Virus record (IMG/VR): IMGVR_UViG_3300032291_002123
Location: 38,066 to 102,065 of that record
Direction: 5' to 3' (one strand)
Origin: a virus
DNA length: 64,000 nt
In this document: piece after piece, positions 47,480 to 55,911 of the stretch
Position numbering within the stretch: position 1 is the stretch's first letter
How the letters are laid out: each line of letters opens with the position of its first letter
Notes under the pieces: model-generated
The model's input: the letters and a program-made list of their open reading frames with translations, nothing else
Told to the model about the DNA's origin: nothing
Databases searched by the model: none
Translations under genes and position numbers: made by a program

Positions 47480-48987
47480 TGAACCTCATTCCTGAAGAGC
47501 AGGAGTTAGCCAAGGCGCTACTTCGCATTACACAAAAGTATGGCAAGTTCAACGCAGACGATACTGGCGTTTGGGCTGGCTACACTCCTGCCTCAGAGAA
47601 TGAAGTAAAAGATATTGGTGTTGCATGCAAGAACTGCGTCTTCTACACCCACGACAAAGACGGTAAAGACGTCTGTCAAATTATCTCTGCTAAAATCGAA
47701 GAACTTGGCAAGTGTCGTTTTGCTGTAATTCCAGACGGCGTTGTTAAGCCAGAAAAGATATTCTCTAAGTCTCCTAACCTGACCCAAGACAGTCTTAAGG
47801 AAAAGGTCAAAGAGATGGGGGAAAGTTTTACTGAAGAATTAGTGAAGATTTCTAACTTAACTCCAACCCAAGACTACTTAGACCCAGTAAAACTTGAGGA
47901 TGCAGGTAGCAACAATAAGCCAATCATTGTTTACAAGGATGATGAAGGCTTCAAACTCGTTGATGGTCACCACCGTTGCGCTTCTAAAGTTATGTCTGGT
48001 GAAAAGTACATCATGGCAAAACTATTTAAAAGCCATTTCATGCCTAAGCCAATATCAATCAATCCAGAAGACATGGAGTTTTCTAACAAGAGTCCATGCT
48101 GGGATGGCTACAAGCAAGTTGGTATGAAGAAAGGTAAGAACGGGGACATGGTTCCCAACTGTGTACCAGACAACGAAGCGTCTGTGACTGCCACTGCAGG
48201 TTCGAAGCCAGCGCCTAAGAAAGACCAAATCAAAGGCTCAGACAAAAACAAGAAAGGCTCAGCCTCTGATGGCAAGGGCGTAACTTTTACTGCCTCAATC
48301 ACTAAGGCATTAGAGAAGAAAGTCGAAGAGCACAACGCTAAAGCAAAGAATGGTCGCAAGGTCACGCTAGCAAAACTTAAAGCCGTCTACCGCCGTGGAG
48401 CAGGTGCGTTCTCTTCTTCACACCGCCCAGACCAGAATCGCAACTCATGGGCAATGGCTCGTGTAAATGCTTTCCTTAAATTAGTTCGCTCAGGTAAACC
48501 TAACAACCCTAAGTACGTTCAGGACAACGACCTTCTACCAAAGATGCACCCACGTCACTCAGAGGCATCTACTATGTCTCCATTAATGGCGTCGATGGTT
48601 TTCGCTTTAGACGACGCATCTTGCCCACCTGCAACTCAAGACATTGTTCTCAACATCGAGAACAGACAGAACGCTATCGACAACGTTGGATACGGTCCGT
48701 TAAACCCTGACGAACCAAACACAGAGTTCTGGCAAGAGAAGGCTGACCGTTGGGATACTACTCCAGTTGAGGCAAGCAAGAGCATCTGCGGAAACTGTGT
48801 GTTCTTTGTTCGCACTCCAGAAATGCTTGACTGCATTTCTAGCGGAATTGAGCAGGGAGCCTCGGGCGAGAAGAACGCTTGGGATGCTATTGACCAAGCA
48901 GAGTTAGGTTTCTGCGAGGCGTTGGACTTTAAGTGTGCTGCCTCAAGAACTTGTAATGCTTGGGCTGCTGGCGGACCAATCGTTTAA
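47479..48987 (+). CDS. Multidomain protein with ParB-like nuclease motif and two Cys clusters
   Basis: 502 residues. Cys cluster 1 at about 50-70 (CKNCVFYTH ... CRFAV); a ParB-like segment VDGHHRCASK (about 157-166); the motif GYKQVGMKKGKNGDMVPNCVP-like (about 212-232, common in phage head proteins); then YRRGAGAFSSSHRP with WAMARVNAFL and DNDLLP, typical of actinophage capsid-associated proteins; Cys cluster 2 at the end (CGNCVFFVR ... CNAWAAGG). Probably a structural or maturation-associated polyvalent protein. Activity not established. Confidence 0.8.
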   Translation: MNLIPEEQELAKALLRITQKYGKFNADDTGVWAGYTPASENEVKDIGVACKNCVFYTHDKDGKDVCQIISAKIEELGKCRFAVIPDGVVKPEKIFSKSPNLTQDSLKEKVKEMGESFTEELVKISNLTPTQDYLDPVKLEDAGSNNKPIIVYKDDEGFKLVDGHHRCASKVMSGEKYIMAKLFKSHFMPKPISINPEDMEFSNKSPCWDGYKQVGMKKGKNGDMVPNCVPDNEASVTATAGSKPAPKKDQIKGSDKNKKGSASDGKGVTFTASITKALEKKVEEHNAKAKNGRKVTLAKLKAVYRRGAGAFSSSHRPDQNRNSWAMARVNAFLKLVRSGKPNNPKYVQDNDLLPKMHPRHSEASTMSPLMASMVFALDDASCPPATQDIVLNIENRQNAIDNVGYGPLNPDEPNTEFWQEKADRWDTTPVEASKSICGNCVFFVRTPEMLDCISSGIEQGASGEKNAWDAIDQAELGFCEALDFKCAASRTCNAWAAGGPIV

Positions 48988-49202
48988 TCGATTTCTTTCA
49001 CTCGATACTGAGCCACGTTCACCATAATCATTCTGTCGTTGTCTTCCCTAACAACAATCTTGACCGGGACTTTAGCCTGCTCTATGTAAGTAACTTCTCC
49101 AGACACCTGCTGCTGATTTGCGGGGAAGTAAGGCGAGTGAAGCACGACTCGCTTACCAATCAACTCTAGATTGATGTCTTCGCTATCAAAAGCATTTCCC
49201 AT
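48984..49202 (-). CDS. Hypothetical small beta-rich protein
   Basis: 72 residues; strands suggest an SH3- or OB-like barrel (KRVVLHSPYF, SGEVTYIEQAKVPVKIVV). RBS AAAGGT. Converges with the preceding plus gene. Confidence 0.72.
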   Translation of the reverse strand: MGNAFDSEDINLELIGKRVVLHSPYFPANQQQVSGEVTYIEQAKVPVKIVVREDNDRMIMVNVAQYRVKEID

Positions 49203-49245
49203 ACCTTTATTATAAATTACTTCTAATTAGGCGAGAAAAGGAAAA

Positions 49246-49281
49246 CCCCCAGCGCTAGAAAGGAGTTAAGAACGCTGGGGG
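49246..49281. terminator. Hairpin with a GAAAGGAG loop
   Basis: CCCCCAGCG/CGCTGGGGG stem, 18-base loop containing GAAAGGAG. Flanked by a T-poor context on the plus strand; on the minus strand it may end transcription. Confidence 0.65.
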
Positions 49282-49409
49282 CTTCCCGTGAAAGGAGATG
49301 ATACTACAACATGCAAAACACATTTTGAGGATACGTGTATTACCTAGATATGTTAACACGACGTTTTCGAGATTTGCAAGCAGACTTACAAAAATCTTTT
49401 TATTATAAC

Positions 49410-50420
49410 TTAAGGCTTCTTAAATACCAGAACAGGCTCATACTTGTAGCCACCCTTAATCATCGAGGACAGCAATAACTTCAATTCTTCCTCTAACTCA
49501 AAGCCTTCTTCTTGAGCAATCCTGATGGTGTCTGCCACCAGCGTCTTGTGCGTCTTAACGTCTGCAACATTAAGCACCATGTATTTCCCAGACTTCAGCA
49601 CCCTCATGCAGTTCCTGATTGTCTCCCGAAGAAACCCCTCGTTCCACAACTCAACCGAGTCAAACTTTTTGTAACTCTGTGCTTCATCATCTGAATACTT
49701 TTCCGTATCAAAGTATGGTGGCGAGGTGAAACAGAAGTCTACTGACTCGTCTTCCATAGGGACGTCCACCTCACTGCCCTGCTTAAACAGGTCAATGAAA
49801 GTCCTCCCCCTCAACCCAAAGTCTTTTTGGATTCCAATCAAACCTTGCATGGTTTCTGTTGCAGGGTCTGTTCCAATGTAGCGAACTACGTTTGGCGAAA
49901 CCATCGCACCAAGCAATCGTCCACCATACCCACAACTCATATCCCACACCGTTGCGTTCTCACCAGCGTATTTGACATAGATGGCAGCAGCAGCCGTAGG
50001 TCTAAAGTTAGAAACGCTTTGCACTCCAGAGTAAGTTCTCAATCCCTTACGCATACCAGAATCAGAGAAGTAGTCTCCACGCACCATACGTCGACGAATC
50101 GCTTTCATAAGCAACTCGTCATTCTCGAACACCTCCATAGGTGTCTTCATGTTGCCGACTTTTACGCTCCAAGAGTGATGCATGTAACTCCACGCTAGCG
50201 CCAACCCATGCATTGTTTGCTTTACTTTGCCATCTTCAATCAAGGTGTCCAAGTTCTTGTCTACATAGTTCTGTAGTTTCTCGAACTCAGCCTCACGCTC
50301 TTCAGCGGTTAGGTTGTAGTAAGGGAATCCGTTCTTACGGGCGTCTGCGAAAATCTTTTCCGCAAACTCCTGCTGACCCTGTTCATCTAAATCTTTCCAT
50401 TCTGATTTAGAAATCGTCAT
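49410..50420 (-). CDS. DNA methyltransferase (N4/N6-adenine or cytosine class)
   Basis: 336 residues. TSPPY (about 229) is motif IV of amino-methyltransferases; YVKYAGENATVWDMSCGYGGR is the SAM-binding motif I. The N-terminal 110 residues are a helical extension. No restriction partner is seen. It probably modifies phage DNA against host nucleases. The target site is unknown; GATC and regional ACGT absence make its specificity interesting. Confidence 0.85.
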   Translation of the reverse strand: MTISKSEWKDLDEQGQQEFAEKIFADARKNGFPYYNLTAEEREAEFEKLQNYVDKNLDTLIEDGKVKQTMHGLALAWSYMHHSWSVKVGNMKTPMEVFENDELLMKAIRRRMVRGDYFSDSGMRKGLRTYSGVQSVSNFRPTAAAAIYVKYAGENATVWDMSCGYGGRLLGAMVSPNVVRYIGTDPATETMQGLIGIQKDFGLRGRTFIDLFKQGSEVDVPMEDESVDFCFTSPPYFDTEKYSDDEAQSYKKFDSVELWNEGFLRETIRNCMRVLKSGKYMVLNVADVKTHKTLVADTIRIAQEEGFELEEELKLLLSSMIKGGYKYEPVLVFKKP

Positions 50421-50724
50421 ACAAGGTTTCCTCTACTTCTTTTACAGTTCGTGCGTGTCCAGTTAGCGCTTCAAGTTCTGTTGAATAGCGTTTTTGGTCG
50501 CCATTCATGTTGCCACCAAACACCAAGGTCTCAAAGATGATTGGCATTCCAGTTCCCATACCATGGTCTGCGCCTAACCAAACAGTAGAAATAAGAACGT
50601 CTTCGCCATCGCCTTTGGGGTTTTTAAATGTGGTTCGCTCTACGATTTTGTATTGAGGGTCTTCAAACGTTTCCATAAACTCTTCTAGAGTTATTGGTGC
50701 ACCGTCTCTGTTGTAGTAATTCAT
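50407..50724 (-). CDS. Hypothetical protein
   Basis: 105 residues, beta-rich, MNYYNRDGAPITLEEFMETF; resembles small proteins of actinophages with unknown function. Overlaps the methyltransferase by 14 bases. Confidence 0.75.
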   Translation of the reverse strand: MNYYNRDGAPITLEEFMETFEDPQYKIVERTTFKNPKGDGEDVLISTVWLGADHGMGTGMPIIFETLVFGGNMNGDQKRYSTELEALTGHARTVKEVEETLYDDF

Positions 50725-50742
50725 TTTGTCTTTTCCTAAATA

Positions 50743-51087
50743 CTAATCTTCTACTAGATAAGCGACCAACGCTGGGTTATCTCTTAGCAACATTAGCAGA
50801 GGCTCTTCCCAAATACCAATGAAGTAATGCTCCCAAGTGTCGAAATCATCTTTCTTGCTTGGCTTGACAGAAGTATCGAAAACGAAACCCATAGCGTGCA
50901 TCAGTTCATGCAATAGCGTAAGACGCTTTTTACTAACAGGTAATTGCTTATCAACCACAATTAGGTTCTGCAACTCCAAGGTGTAACCAAGGGTATTGTC
51001 ATTTAGCATGCCATCCTCGTCTCGACTACGCATGGTAATCGTAAAGACCTGAGCACCGATTTTGACGGTGGATGGCATCATGTTCAT
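50743..51087 (-). CDS. Zinc metallopeptidase-like protein (ImmA/SprT-like)
   Basis: 114 residues with LLHELMHAMGF, a HExxH zinc motif, and an acidic C-terminal tail. Small zincins of this type often cleave regulators. Overlaps the kinase gene (ATGA). Confidence 0.8.
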   Translation of the reverse strand: MNMMPSTVKIGAQVFTITMRSRDEDGMLNDNTLGYTLELQNLIVVDKQLPVSKKRLTLLHELMHAMGFVFDTSVKPSKKDDFDTWEHYFIGIWEEPLLMLLRDNPALVAYLVED

Positions 51088-51968
51088 AGCAGTTTCTTAA
51101 CCTCGGCGTGTAGATACTCTATTGTATCAGAGTTGCCAATAATGGCATCGAAGTCATATCCGTCTAAAGCATGCTCAGACTCGTGGTCATTGGCTGCCCC
51201 AAACCCATCTCTGCCTACTCTCCAGACTTCTCCGCCCAGTTCTTTTATAGCATCTGCTTCGTTTGGATAACGGACGTCGGCGAAAACGACTTTACCCCCG
51301 TCTGGAATTCGTGCCAAAGCATAGTCAACCCAAAAGTCAGGGGAAAACATTTCCCTCCCCACCTCTGTGCCAAAGCGTTGCAGTAGTGGTCGAACTTCGG
51401 TGCTGGCAGTTTTTAAGTACTCCCAGCCAAAACTGTTAACAGCATGCTTCAGGCTGGAGCGAGTCTCAAAAATGTCAATCACAGGGTCTAGGTTTACCAA
51501 AGCATCTCGTATCGGCTGAGCGAAAGACATCTTTGTAAAGCCACAGTTTTCTACTAGCCAATCAGCAACAGTGTCTTTTCCTGCTCTAGCCCATCCGCTT
51601 AAGCCAAGAACCTTTACACGAGGTCTCAGTTCTCCATCCTTAAGGACGTAGATTGGAACACCAATCGCATTAGCGACGTGCACCTCAAGCGATGCGCCTT
51701 TTGAATCCTGCCAACCAGGTAGAACACAAATGGCGTCACACTCAAGAACGTGTGGCAAATCCCTACGCATATACCAAGCCCAAGTGTTGTTAGGTCTCTC
51801 TGGCAATCCAGCAGACTCGAGAGCCAACTCTAACGTTGTGCCATCACTATGTGCAGGGTTGATTACTTCATAACCCAATTTAAGTAGTTGCCGTTCGGCT
51901 TCAAAGAAAGCAGGGAAATTCCACTGGTCGTATCCCGTCATCGGTCCTGCCACGTAAATCTTCGTCAT
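51084..51968 (-). CDS. DUF4406 - deoxynucleoside monophosphate kinase fusion
   Basis: 294 residues. Residues 1-100 match DUF4406 (IYVAGPMTGYDQWNFPAF), a nucleoside-2-deoxyribosyltransferase-like fold; residues 118-294 are a dNMP kinase with P-loop GWARAGKDT. The kinase phosphorylates dNMPs for phage DNA; the N-terminal domain may handle nucleosides or nucleotide-like compounds. Together with ThyX and RNR it forms the nucleotide pathway. Confidence 0.85.
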   Translation of the reverse strand: MTKIYVAGPMTGYDQWNFPAFFEAERQLLKLGYEVINPAHSDGTTLELALESAGLPERPNNTWAWYMRRDLPHVLECDAICVLPGWQDSKGASLEVHVANAIGVPIYVLKDGELRPRVKVLGLSGWARAGKDTVADWLVENCGFTKMSFAQPIRDALVNLDPVIDIFETRSSLKHAVNSFGWEYLKTASTEVRPLLQRFGTEVGREMFSPDFWVDYALARIPDGGKVVFADVRYPNEADAIKELGGEVWRVGRDGFGAANDHESEHALDGYDFDAIIGNSDTIEYLHAEVKKLL

Positions 51969-52162
51969 TTATCTTCTCTCAACTTGATTGCTTTAATAAT
52001 CTTGTCCTTAACCACCTTGGTGATTCCCGTTCCTTCTAGATTCTTAATGACGTCGACGATAGCGTCTCGCTCATACTTAACACCGTCTTTAACCCACATC
52101 GAGTGGCACTCGACGAACATGTTCTTTACTTCTGTATTAAGCGGCGTCTGGTTCTGAGCCAT
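51965..52162 (-). CDS. Hypothetical protein
   Basis: 65 residues from MAQNQTPLNTEVKNMFVECH. Helical, lysine-rich. Overlaps the kinase gene by four bases. Confidence 0.7.
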   Translation of the reverse strand: MAQNQTPLNTEVKNMFVECHSMWVKDGVKYERDAIVDVIKNLEGTGITKVVKDKIIKAIKLREDK

Positions 52163-52340
52163 CTTCTTCTCCCTTGGTAAGAGCATGAATTTCAATCTGC
52201 TGTTGCTCAATCAATCTTTGAAACGCAACCATTTCAGGAGTTAGTTTCAATCCCATACGCTCATAGGCTGATAGCCATAGCATCGTGCGAAATCGTTCCA
52301 TTAGCCAAGTTTGATATGCTGCATATGTTGCGTTGCTCAC
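52137..52340 (-). CDS. Hypothetical helical protein
   Basis: 67 residues from a GTG at 52340 overlapping the upstream stop (GTGA), RBS GGGAGAGAAC. Ends acidic. Unknown. Confidence 0.68.
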   Translation of the reverse strand: MSNATYAAYQTWLMERFRTMLWLSAYERMGLKLTPEMVAFQRLIEQQQIEIHALTKGEEDGSEPDAA

Positions 52341-52561
52341 TTGTTCTCTCCCTTGATTTTGGCAATAATCTCGCCAATTCGCACTTCGTAATCCCACTGT
52401 GACTTGCAGTCACGAGTTTCTTCTAGCAAAGCCAAAATGCGCTCACGCTCACGCAACATACCCTCGTTCATTATGGAAAGCATTAGTAACTGCTTAGCCT
52501 CAGAGAGTGCGCTGGTGTTAATTTCAATGGTTGTGTATTCTTCTTCTTCTTCTTTACTCAT
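52337..52561 (-). CDS. Hypothetical coiled-coil protein
   Basis: 74 residues: LRERERILALLEETRD resembles the small paralogous proteins at 52789-53446, suggesting a locally duplicated family. Confidence 0.72.
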   Translation of the reverse strand: MSKEEEEEYTTIEINTSALSEAKQLLMLSIMNEGMLRERERILALLEETRDCKSQWDYEVRIGEIIAKIKGENK

Positions 52562-52685
52562 TTTTGCCTTCTTCTTTTTCCTTTATCAAAACCCATTTGT
52601 AGCCTAACGGAACGTAAGTCTTATTCACTAATTCCATCCAGCGAAGCAGGTAGTCCATCCCAAAGCGGTATCTGCGTTTAGCCAT
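52554..52685 (-). CDS. Small basic protein (43 residues)
   Basis: The frame MAKRRYRFGMDYLLRWMELV ends overlapping the next start by eight bases. Unknown. Confidence 0.65.
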   Translation of the reverse strand: MAKRRYRFGMDYLLRWMELVNKTYVPLGYKWVLIKEKEEGKNE

Positions 52686-52687
52686 CT

Positions 52688-52792
52688 TTACTTACGGTCT
52701 TCGTCTTCCCTGCTCCAAATCATTATCAAGTAGATAAAAGTAGCCAGATAGATGAACGCTACTGCGTAGGACAGGATGTACACTGGACTCAT
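52688..52792 (-). CDS. Very small membrane protein (34 residues)
   Basis: MSPVYILSYAVAFIYLATF is one membrane helix, then a charged tail. RBS AAAGGAAAA; overlaps the upstream stop. Confidence 0.65.
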   Translation of the reverse strand: MSPVYILSYAVAFIYLATFIYLIMIWSREDEDRK

Positions 52793-52980
52793 TTATTTTC
52801 CTTTATTAGAGAGATTAGGTATTCACGCCATCCACCCTTAGTGCCTTCAATCGGCTCTAGGGAGTCTTTTAATTCTTCCTTAAGTATTGCAATGATGCGC
52901 TCACGCTCAGCCTCAACGCCCTTGTCGTATTCACGCTCTCTGGTGCGTTGCATTCTTTCAGCCCAATCAGGCTTGTTCAC
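52789..52980 (-). CDS. Hypothetical coiled-coil protein, local family
   Basis: 63 residues; ERERIIAILKEELKDSLE is the shared motif of a small local family with 52337, 52977 and 53162. Confidence 0.7.
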   Translation of the reverse strand: MNKPDWAERMQRTREREYDKGVEAERERIIAILKEELKDSLEPIEGTKGGWREYLISLIKENK

Positions 52981-53162
52981 TTGTTCTCTCCGTCTTTAAT
53001 AAAGTCCACTAAGTTCTCAGACTTAAAGTGGTCACGATAGATTCCGAAGCCCATGTCCGTGCGATTACTGCTAATCCACTCAAGAGTTCTCTCTCGCTCA
53101 ATCTTTCTGCCTACTGCAATGGCTTTATAGATTAGTTCGATAACCTTGTCTTCATCTATCAT
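52977..53162 (-). CDS. Hypothetical coiled-coil protein, local family
   Basis: 61 residues, IERERTLEWISSNRTD similar to its neighbours; overlaps both by one to four bases. Confidence 0.7.
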   Translation of the reverse strand: MIDEDKVIELIYKAIAVGRKIERERTLEWISSNRTDMGFGIYRDHFKSENLVDFIKDGENK

Positions 53163-53446
53163 TACTTGCCTCCCTGAATCTTCCTCAATGCTGTCTCTAA
53201 GTCTCCACTAGATGCCTCAATAATGTCAACGACACGCTGTCTTTCGTCCAGCACTCCTAGTTCATACCCGAACGTCGACGAAGTCTCAATTGCCTCAGCA
53301 GCGGCGTCAGTTAACGCTTGTCTAGCACTCATGGCTAAACGCACCGCTATCTGCAACTTATCTGCCACCACGTCATCTCTTTCGTCGAAAGCAACCTTAC
53401 TGACGTCGACGTTTTCTAACTCGTAGTCAAAGTCTGGAATACTCAT
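53162..53446 (-). CDS. Hypothetical coiled-coil protein, local family
   Basis: 94 residues; the C-terminal GVLDERQRVVDIIEASSGD relates it to the two genes downstream. Confidence 0.72.
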   Translation of the reverse strand: MSIPDFDYELENVDVSKVAFDERDDVVADKLQIAVRLAMSARQALTDAAAEAIETSSTFGYELGVLDERQRVVDIIEASSGDLETALRKIQGGK

Positions 53447-53739
53447 TACTTCTCCACCACGGCAATCAAATCAATCGTCTCCATAACGATGTATGACTTT
53501 CCGTCATACGAAACCTTAGTTCCGCCATACATAGAGTAGATAACCTTGTCTCCCACCTTGACGTCGAAAGGAATAGGTTCACCCTTAGAGTTGATGCCAC
53601 CAGTTCCTAACCCGACGACAATCGCTTCCTGCGGAACCTGCTGCGCTGTGTCGGGGATAATCAACCCAGACGAAGTTGTCTGCTCTGCTGCGATAGGTTC
53701 GATTAATACTTTGTTGCCTAGTGGCTTGATGATTGTCAT
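53446..53739 (-). CDS. groES: GroES co-chaperonin
   Basis: 97 residues, full GroES length. PLGNKVLIEPIAAEQTTSSG is the GroES N-terminal strand followed by the mobile loop, and VKVGDKVIYSMYGGTKVSYD the central barrel. GroES caps GroEL during folding; phages encode their own caps (T4 gp31) to fold capsid protein. No GroEL is in the window, so it would work with the host chaperonin. Confidence 0.92.
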   Translation of the reverse strand: MTIIKPLGNKVLIEPIAAEQTTSSGLIIPDTAQQVPQEAIVVGLGTGGINSKGEPIPFDVKVGDKVIYSMYGGTKVSYDGKSYIVMETIDLIAVVEK

Positions 53740-54434
53740 GGGGCTACTCTTCCGTTTTTATTAAATGTTGCGTATGTGATTGGCATCTTCTCTGCGAACA
53801 GTTCTTCCATCTGTTCTGCTACCATCTCGATTTCACGCTGAGGGTAACTAGGGAATTTGGCATCGTCACGCTTGGTGCGTAGCGAAAGGAAATTCATAAG
53901 CGCACGAGCGTTCATGGTTACGAACATCGAAGAATAGATGTTTACTGGCAGAACCGCACGAGCAACCTCACGAGCAACTCCCTCAGAGAGCATGTCTTGG
54001 TAGTAGTTGTAAGACTGCATGCTACTTTCCTTGATGCAAGCAAAAGTAGTTTTGTATTGCTCGTCGCTACCAGCAACAAACTCGTAAGCACCAGTCTTAC
54101 CGATTTGGATTAGTTTGCGCTCTGGGTCTGGTAAATAGAACGTTGGCTCTAGTTCCTTGTAGCGACCCGACTCTTCGTTGTAAGAAGCGATGCGGTGTCG
54201 CATAAACTCACGGAACACGAAGATTGGCGCTTCTACATAAAAGGTAAAGCCGTTGTGCTCAAACGGGGTGCCGTGTCTATCCCTCATTAGATAGTTAATT
54301 AATCCTGCGTCTTTTTCGGGCGTCGACGAACTTCCGCCAGTAGATACTCGTGCTGACATAACTACCGACTCGTCACCGCCCATCGACTGGACTAATTTGA
54401 CGGTCATGTCTGAGCGGAAAGAGATAGGCATCAT
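53736..54434 (-). CDS. thyX: Flavin-dependent thymidylate synthase
   Basis: 232 residues. RHRIASYNEES at 79-89 fits the ThyX motif RHRx7S, followed by GRYKEL. Converts dUMP to dTMP with FAD and methylenetetrahydrofolate. Four-base overlap with groES. Confidence 0.95.
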   Translation of the reverse strand: MMPISFRSDMTVKLVQSMGGDESVVMSARVSTGGSSSTPEKDAGLINYLMRDRHGTPFEHNGFTFYVEAPIFVFREFMRHRIASYNEESGRYKELEPTFYLPDPERKLIQIGKTGAYEFVAGSDEQYKTTFACIKESSMQSYNYYQDMLSEGVAREVARAVLPVNIYSSMFVTMNARALMNFLSLRTKRDDAKFPSYPQREIEMVAEQMEELFAEKMPITYATFNKNGRVAP

Positions 54435-54480
54435 GGGATTATTCTACCAACTTTGTCGCCTAAGTCGAACTCAAAATTAA

Positions 54481-55113
54481 CTACTTAGTGAAATTCACAG
54501 CGTTAGATAAGTCCCCACGTTTACCAAAAAAGAACACTAAAGCACTTCTTACTCCACCAGTAACTACTTCAACTTCGTGCGGATGCTTGTGGTCTCCTTT
54601 GAAGAAAACTAACTGCCCCTTCACTGGTTCATGGGATATTTCTTGTTTTGGAAAGACTATCTTTCCACCAGTAAATTCTTCGTCATAAGAACTTAGATAT
54701 ACCAAGGCTGACCATTGAAGTTCTTCAGGAGTGCCGTCTTCGTTTAGCGGAGAGCCGTCTAACTTACTGCTGTCAGAGTGCAGACTGTTTTTAGCACCTT
54801 CCAGCATTTGATTATATACATACTGAACGGTATCCATCTCGGCAGAAAAAGAACTCTCTAACGTTTCTTTCACACGTATCAGTAGTTCACCTAAGTCTTT
54901 TACGGTTTGTTCGTGCTCTGTGCCTTCATACCCTTCTAAAACGGGGATAGAGTACCCAACCTTAGAAGCGACTATTGAAGTCGGGTAGCCCATAGCAATT
55001 CGAAACTTAGGTTTGTTAGGTAGAGGCTGGACGATACTTGCTAGGAAAGTATTAAATCTTTCAGCATCTTCTTTGGGTATGAAGTTATCAATTATTATCG
55101 GATACTCGGTCAT
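54481..55113 (-). CDS. 2-oxoglutarate/Fe(II) oxygenase, prolyl-4-hydroxylase-like
   Basis: 210 residues. The iron triad is HSD (HxD) at about 117-119 and the His in HPHEVEVVTGG, with an Arg in GVRSALVFF for 2-oxoglutarate. The family hydroxylates proteins or nucleotides. Substrate unknown. One of two such enzymes here. Confidence 0.88.
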   Translation of the reverse strand: MTEYPIIIDNFIPKEDAERFNTFLASIVQPLPNKPKFRIAMGYPTSIVASKVGYSIPVLEGYEGTEHEQTVKDLGELLIRVKETLESSFSAEMDTVQYVYNQMLEGAKNSLHSDSSKLDGSPLNEDGTPEELQWSALVYLSSYDEEFTGGKIVFPKQEISHEPVKGQLVFFKGDHKHPHEVEVVTGGVRSALVFFFGKRGDLSNAVNFTK

Positions 55114-55307
55114 GTGTTTTCTATGTCCTCTAGGTCAGACTCGAACTGACACTGTGCAGATTTTAAGTCTGCTGCCTCTGCCATTGGGCTACTAGAGGTT
55201 TCTCTTTCTCTCTTTGCTTGATAGAACTTACGCTTTTCTTCAGTAATTCTTCTCTGCTTTATCGTAGCGACAGCCTTACGGACGTCGGCGTCAGTGAAGT
55301 CACTCAT
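55110..55307 (-). CDS. Small basic protein whose 3' half overlaps tRNA-Leu
   Basis: 65 residues, MSDFTDADVRKAVATIKQRR then a translated tRNA. Start and stop overlap both neighbouring genes (ATGA), which supports translation, but residues after about 36 correspond to the tRNA and may be incidental. Confidence 0.55.
   Translation of the reverse strand: MSDFTDADVRKAVATIKQRRITEEKRKFYQAKRERETSSSPMAEAADLKSAQCQFESDLEDIENT
55126..55198 (-). tRNA. tRNA-Leu (anticodon TAA)
   Basis: 73 nt with a perfect 7-bp acceptor (CCTCTAG/CTAGAGG), T-arm GTCAG-TTCGAGT-CTGAC, and anticodon loop CTTAAAA. The variable arm is only five bases, although tRNA-Leu normally has a long one. CCA is not encoded. It reads UUA codons. 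Confidence 0.85.
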
Positions 55308-55411
55308 TTAATCGAGCGGTCTTTCTTACGTCTGTCTTTGTAGCACTGAGGGCAGATGCTCCCAGTGAACCTAATCCTATGCGTTCTGCACGGATAACCT
55401 ACATTACTCAT
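55304..55411 (-). CDS. Small zinc-ribbon protein (35 residues)
   Basis: The frame MSNVGYPCRTHRIRF has a C..C pair plus CPQC and a basic tail. ATGA overlaps with both neighbours. Confidence 0.68.
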   Translation of the reverse strand: MSNVGYPCRTHRIRFTGSICPQCYKDRRKKDRSIK

Positions 55412-55821
55412 AACCCAATCTTCCTTAGAACGTCTACTACTGGAACCAGTCTACCGATACTGGCGTTTGTATTTAGGGTTGCGATTGGCTGATGCACTAC
55501 ACGATAGTCATTTTCCCTAAGCAGTTCTTTTAGGGATTCAGTCTTTATCATTACAAAGCCGTTTTTGTTCGGTCCAGCAAAGCACCAATACTCAGCCTGT
55601 GTGACATTGATGCCAGATGGCTTCTTATCTATTGCGTTAGGTTGCTTGTATTGCCAAGTTTCAATATAGAAGTTCCCCGTCTCCCAAGCACGATAATCAG
55701 TTTTGACCTCAAACTTGTTCCCAGCCAAGTCAGCCAGAAAGGTATTTAGTAAGTCTTCGCCTACCTTGCCACGCTCTAAGTCAGTATCGAAGTGCGGTTG
55801 GTATCCAACCACCATTGTCAT
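55408..55821 (-). CDS. PD-(D/E)XK-like hypothetical protein
   Basis: 137 residues; KVGEDLLNTFLADL and FEVKTDYR (an E-x-K arrangement) suggest a restriction-endonuclease-like fold, as in phage resolvases. Assignment is by motif only. RBS AGAAAGGT. Confidence 0.68.
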   Translation of the reverse strand: MTMVVGYQPHFDTDLERGKVGEDLLNTFLADLAGNKFEVKTDYRAWETGNFYIETWQYKQPNAIDKKPSGINVTQAEYWCFAGPNKNGFVMIKTESLKELLRENDYRVVHQPIATLNTNASIGRLVPVVDVLRKIGL

Positions 55822-55834
55822 TACCTTTCTGTCG

Positions 55835-55905
55835 CTCCCCGACCTAGATTCGAACTAAGACTAACGACTCCAAAGGTCGCTGTGCTGCCATTACACCATC
55901 AGGGA
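55835..55905 (-). tRNA. tRNA-Gln (anticodon TTG)
   Basis: 71 nt; acceptor TCCCTGA/TCGGGGA, anticodon loop CTTTGGA, T-arm CTTAG-TTCGAAT-CTAGG, discriminator G. Reads CAA. Confidence 0.88.
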
Positions 55906-55911
55906 TTGCTA

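Noticed and set aside
49298-49405. A 35-codon plus-strand frame after the hairpin at 49246-49281.
   Set aside because: Its Shine-Dalgarno-like sequence touches the ATG with no spacing, the residues look random, and it abuts the convergent methyltransferase gene.
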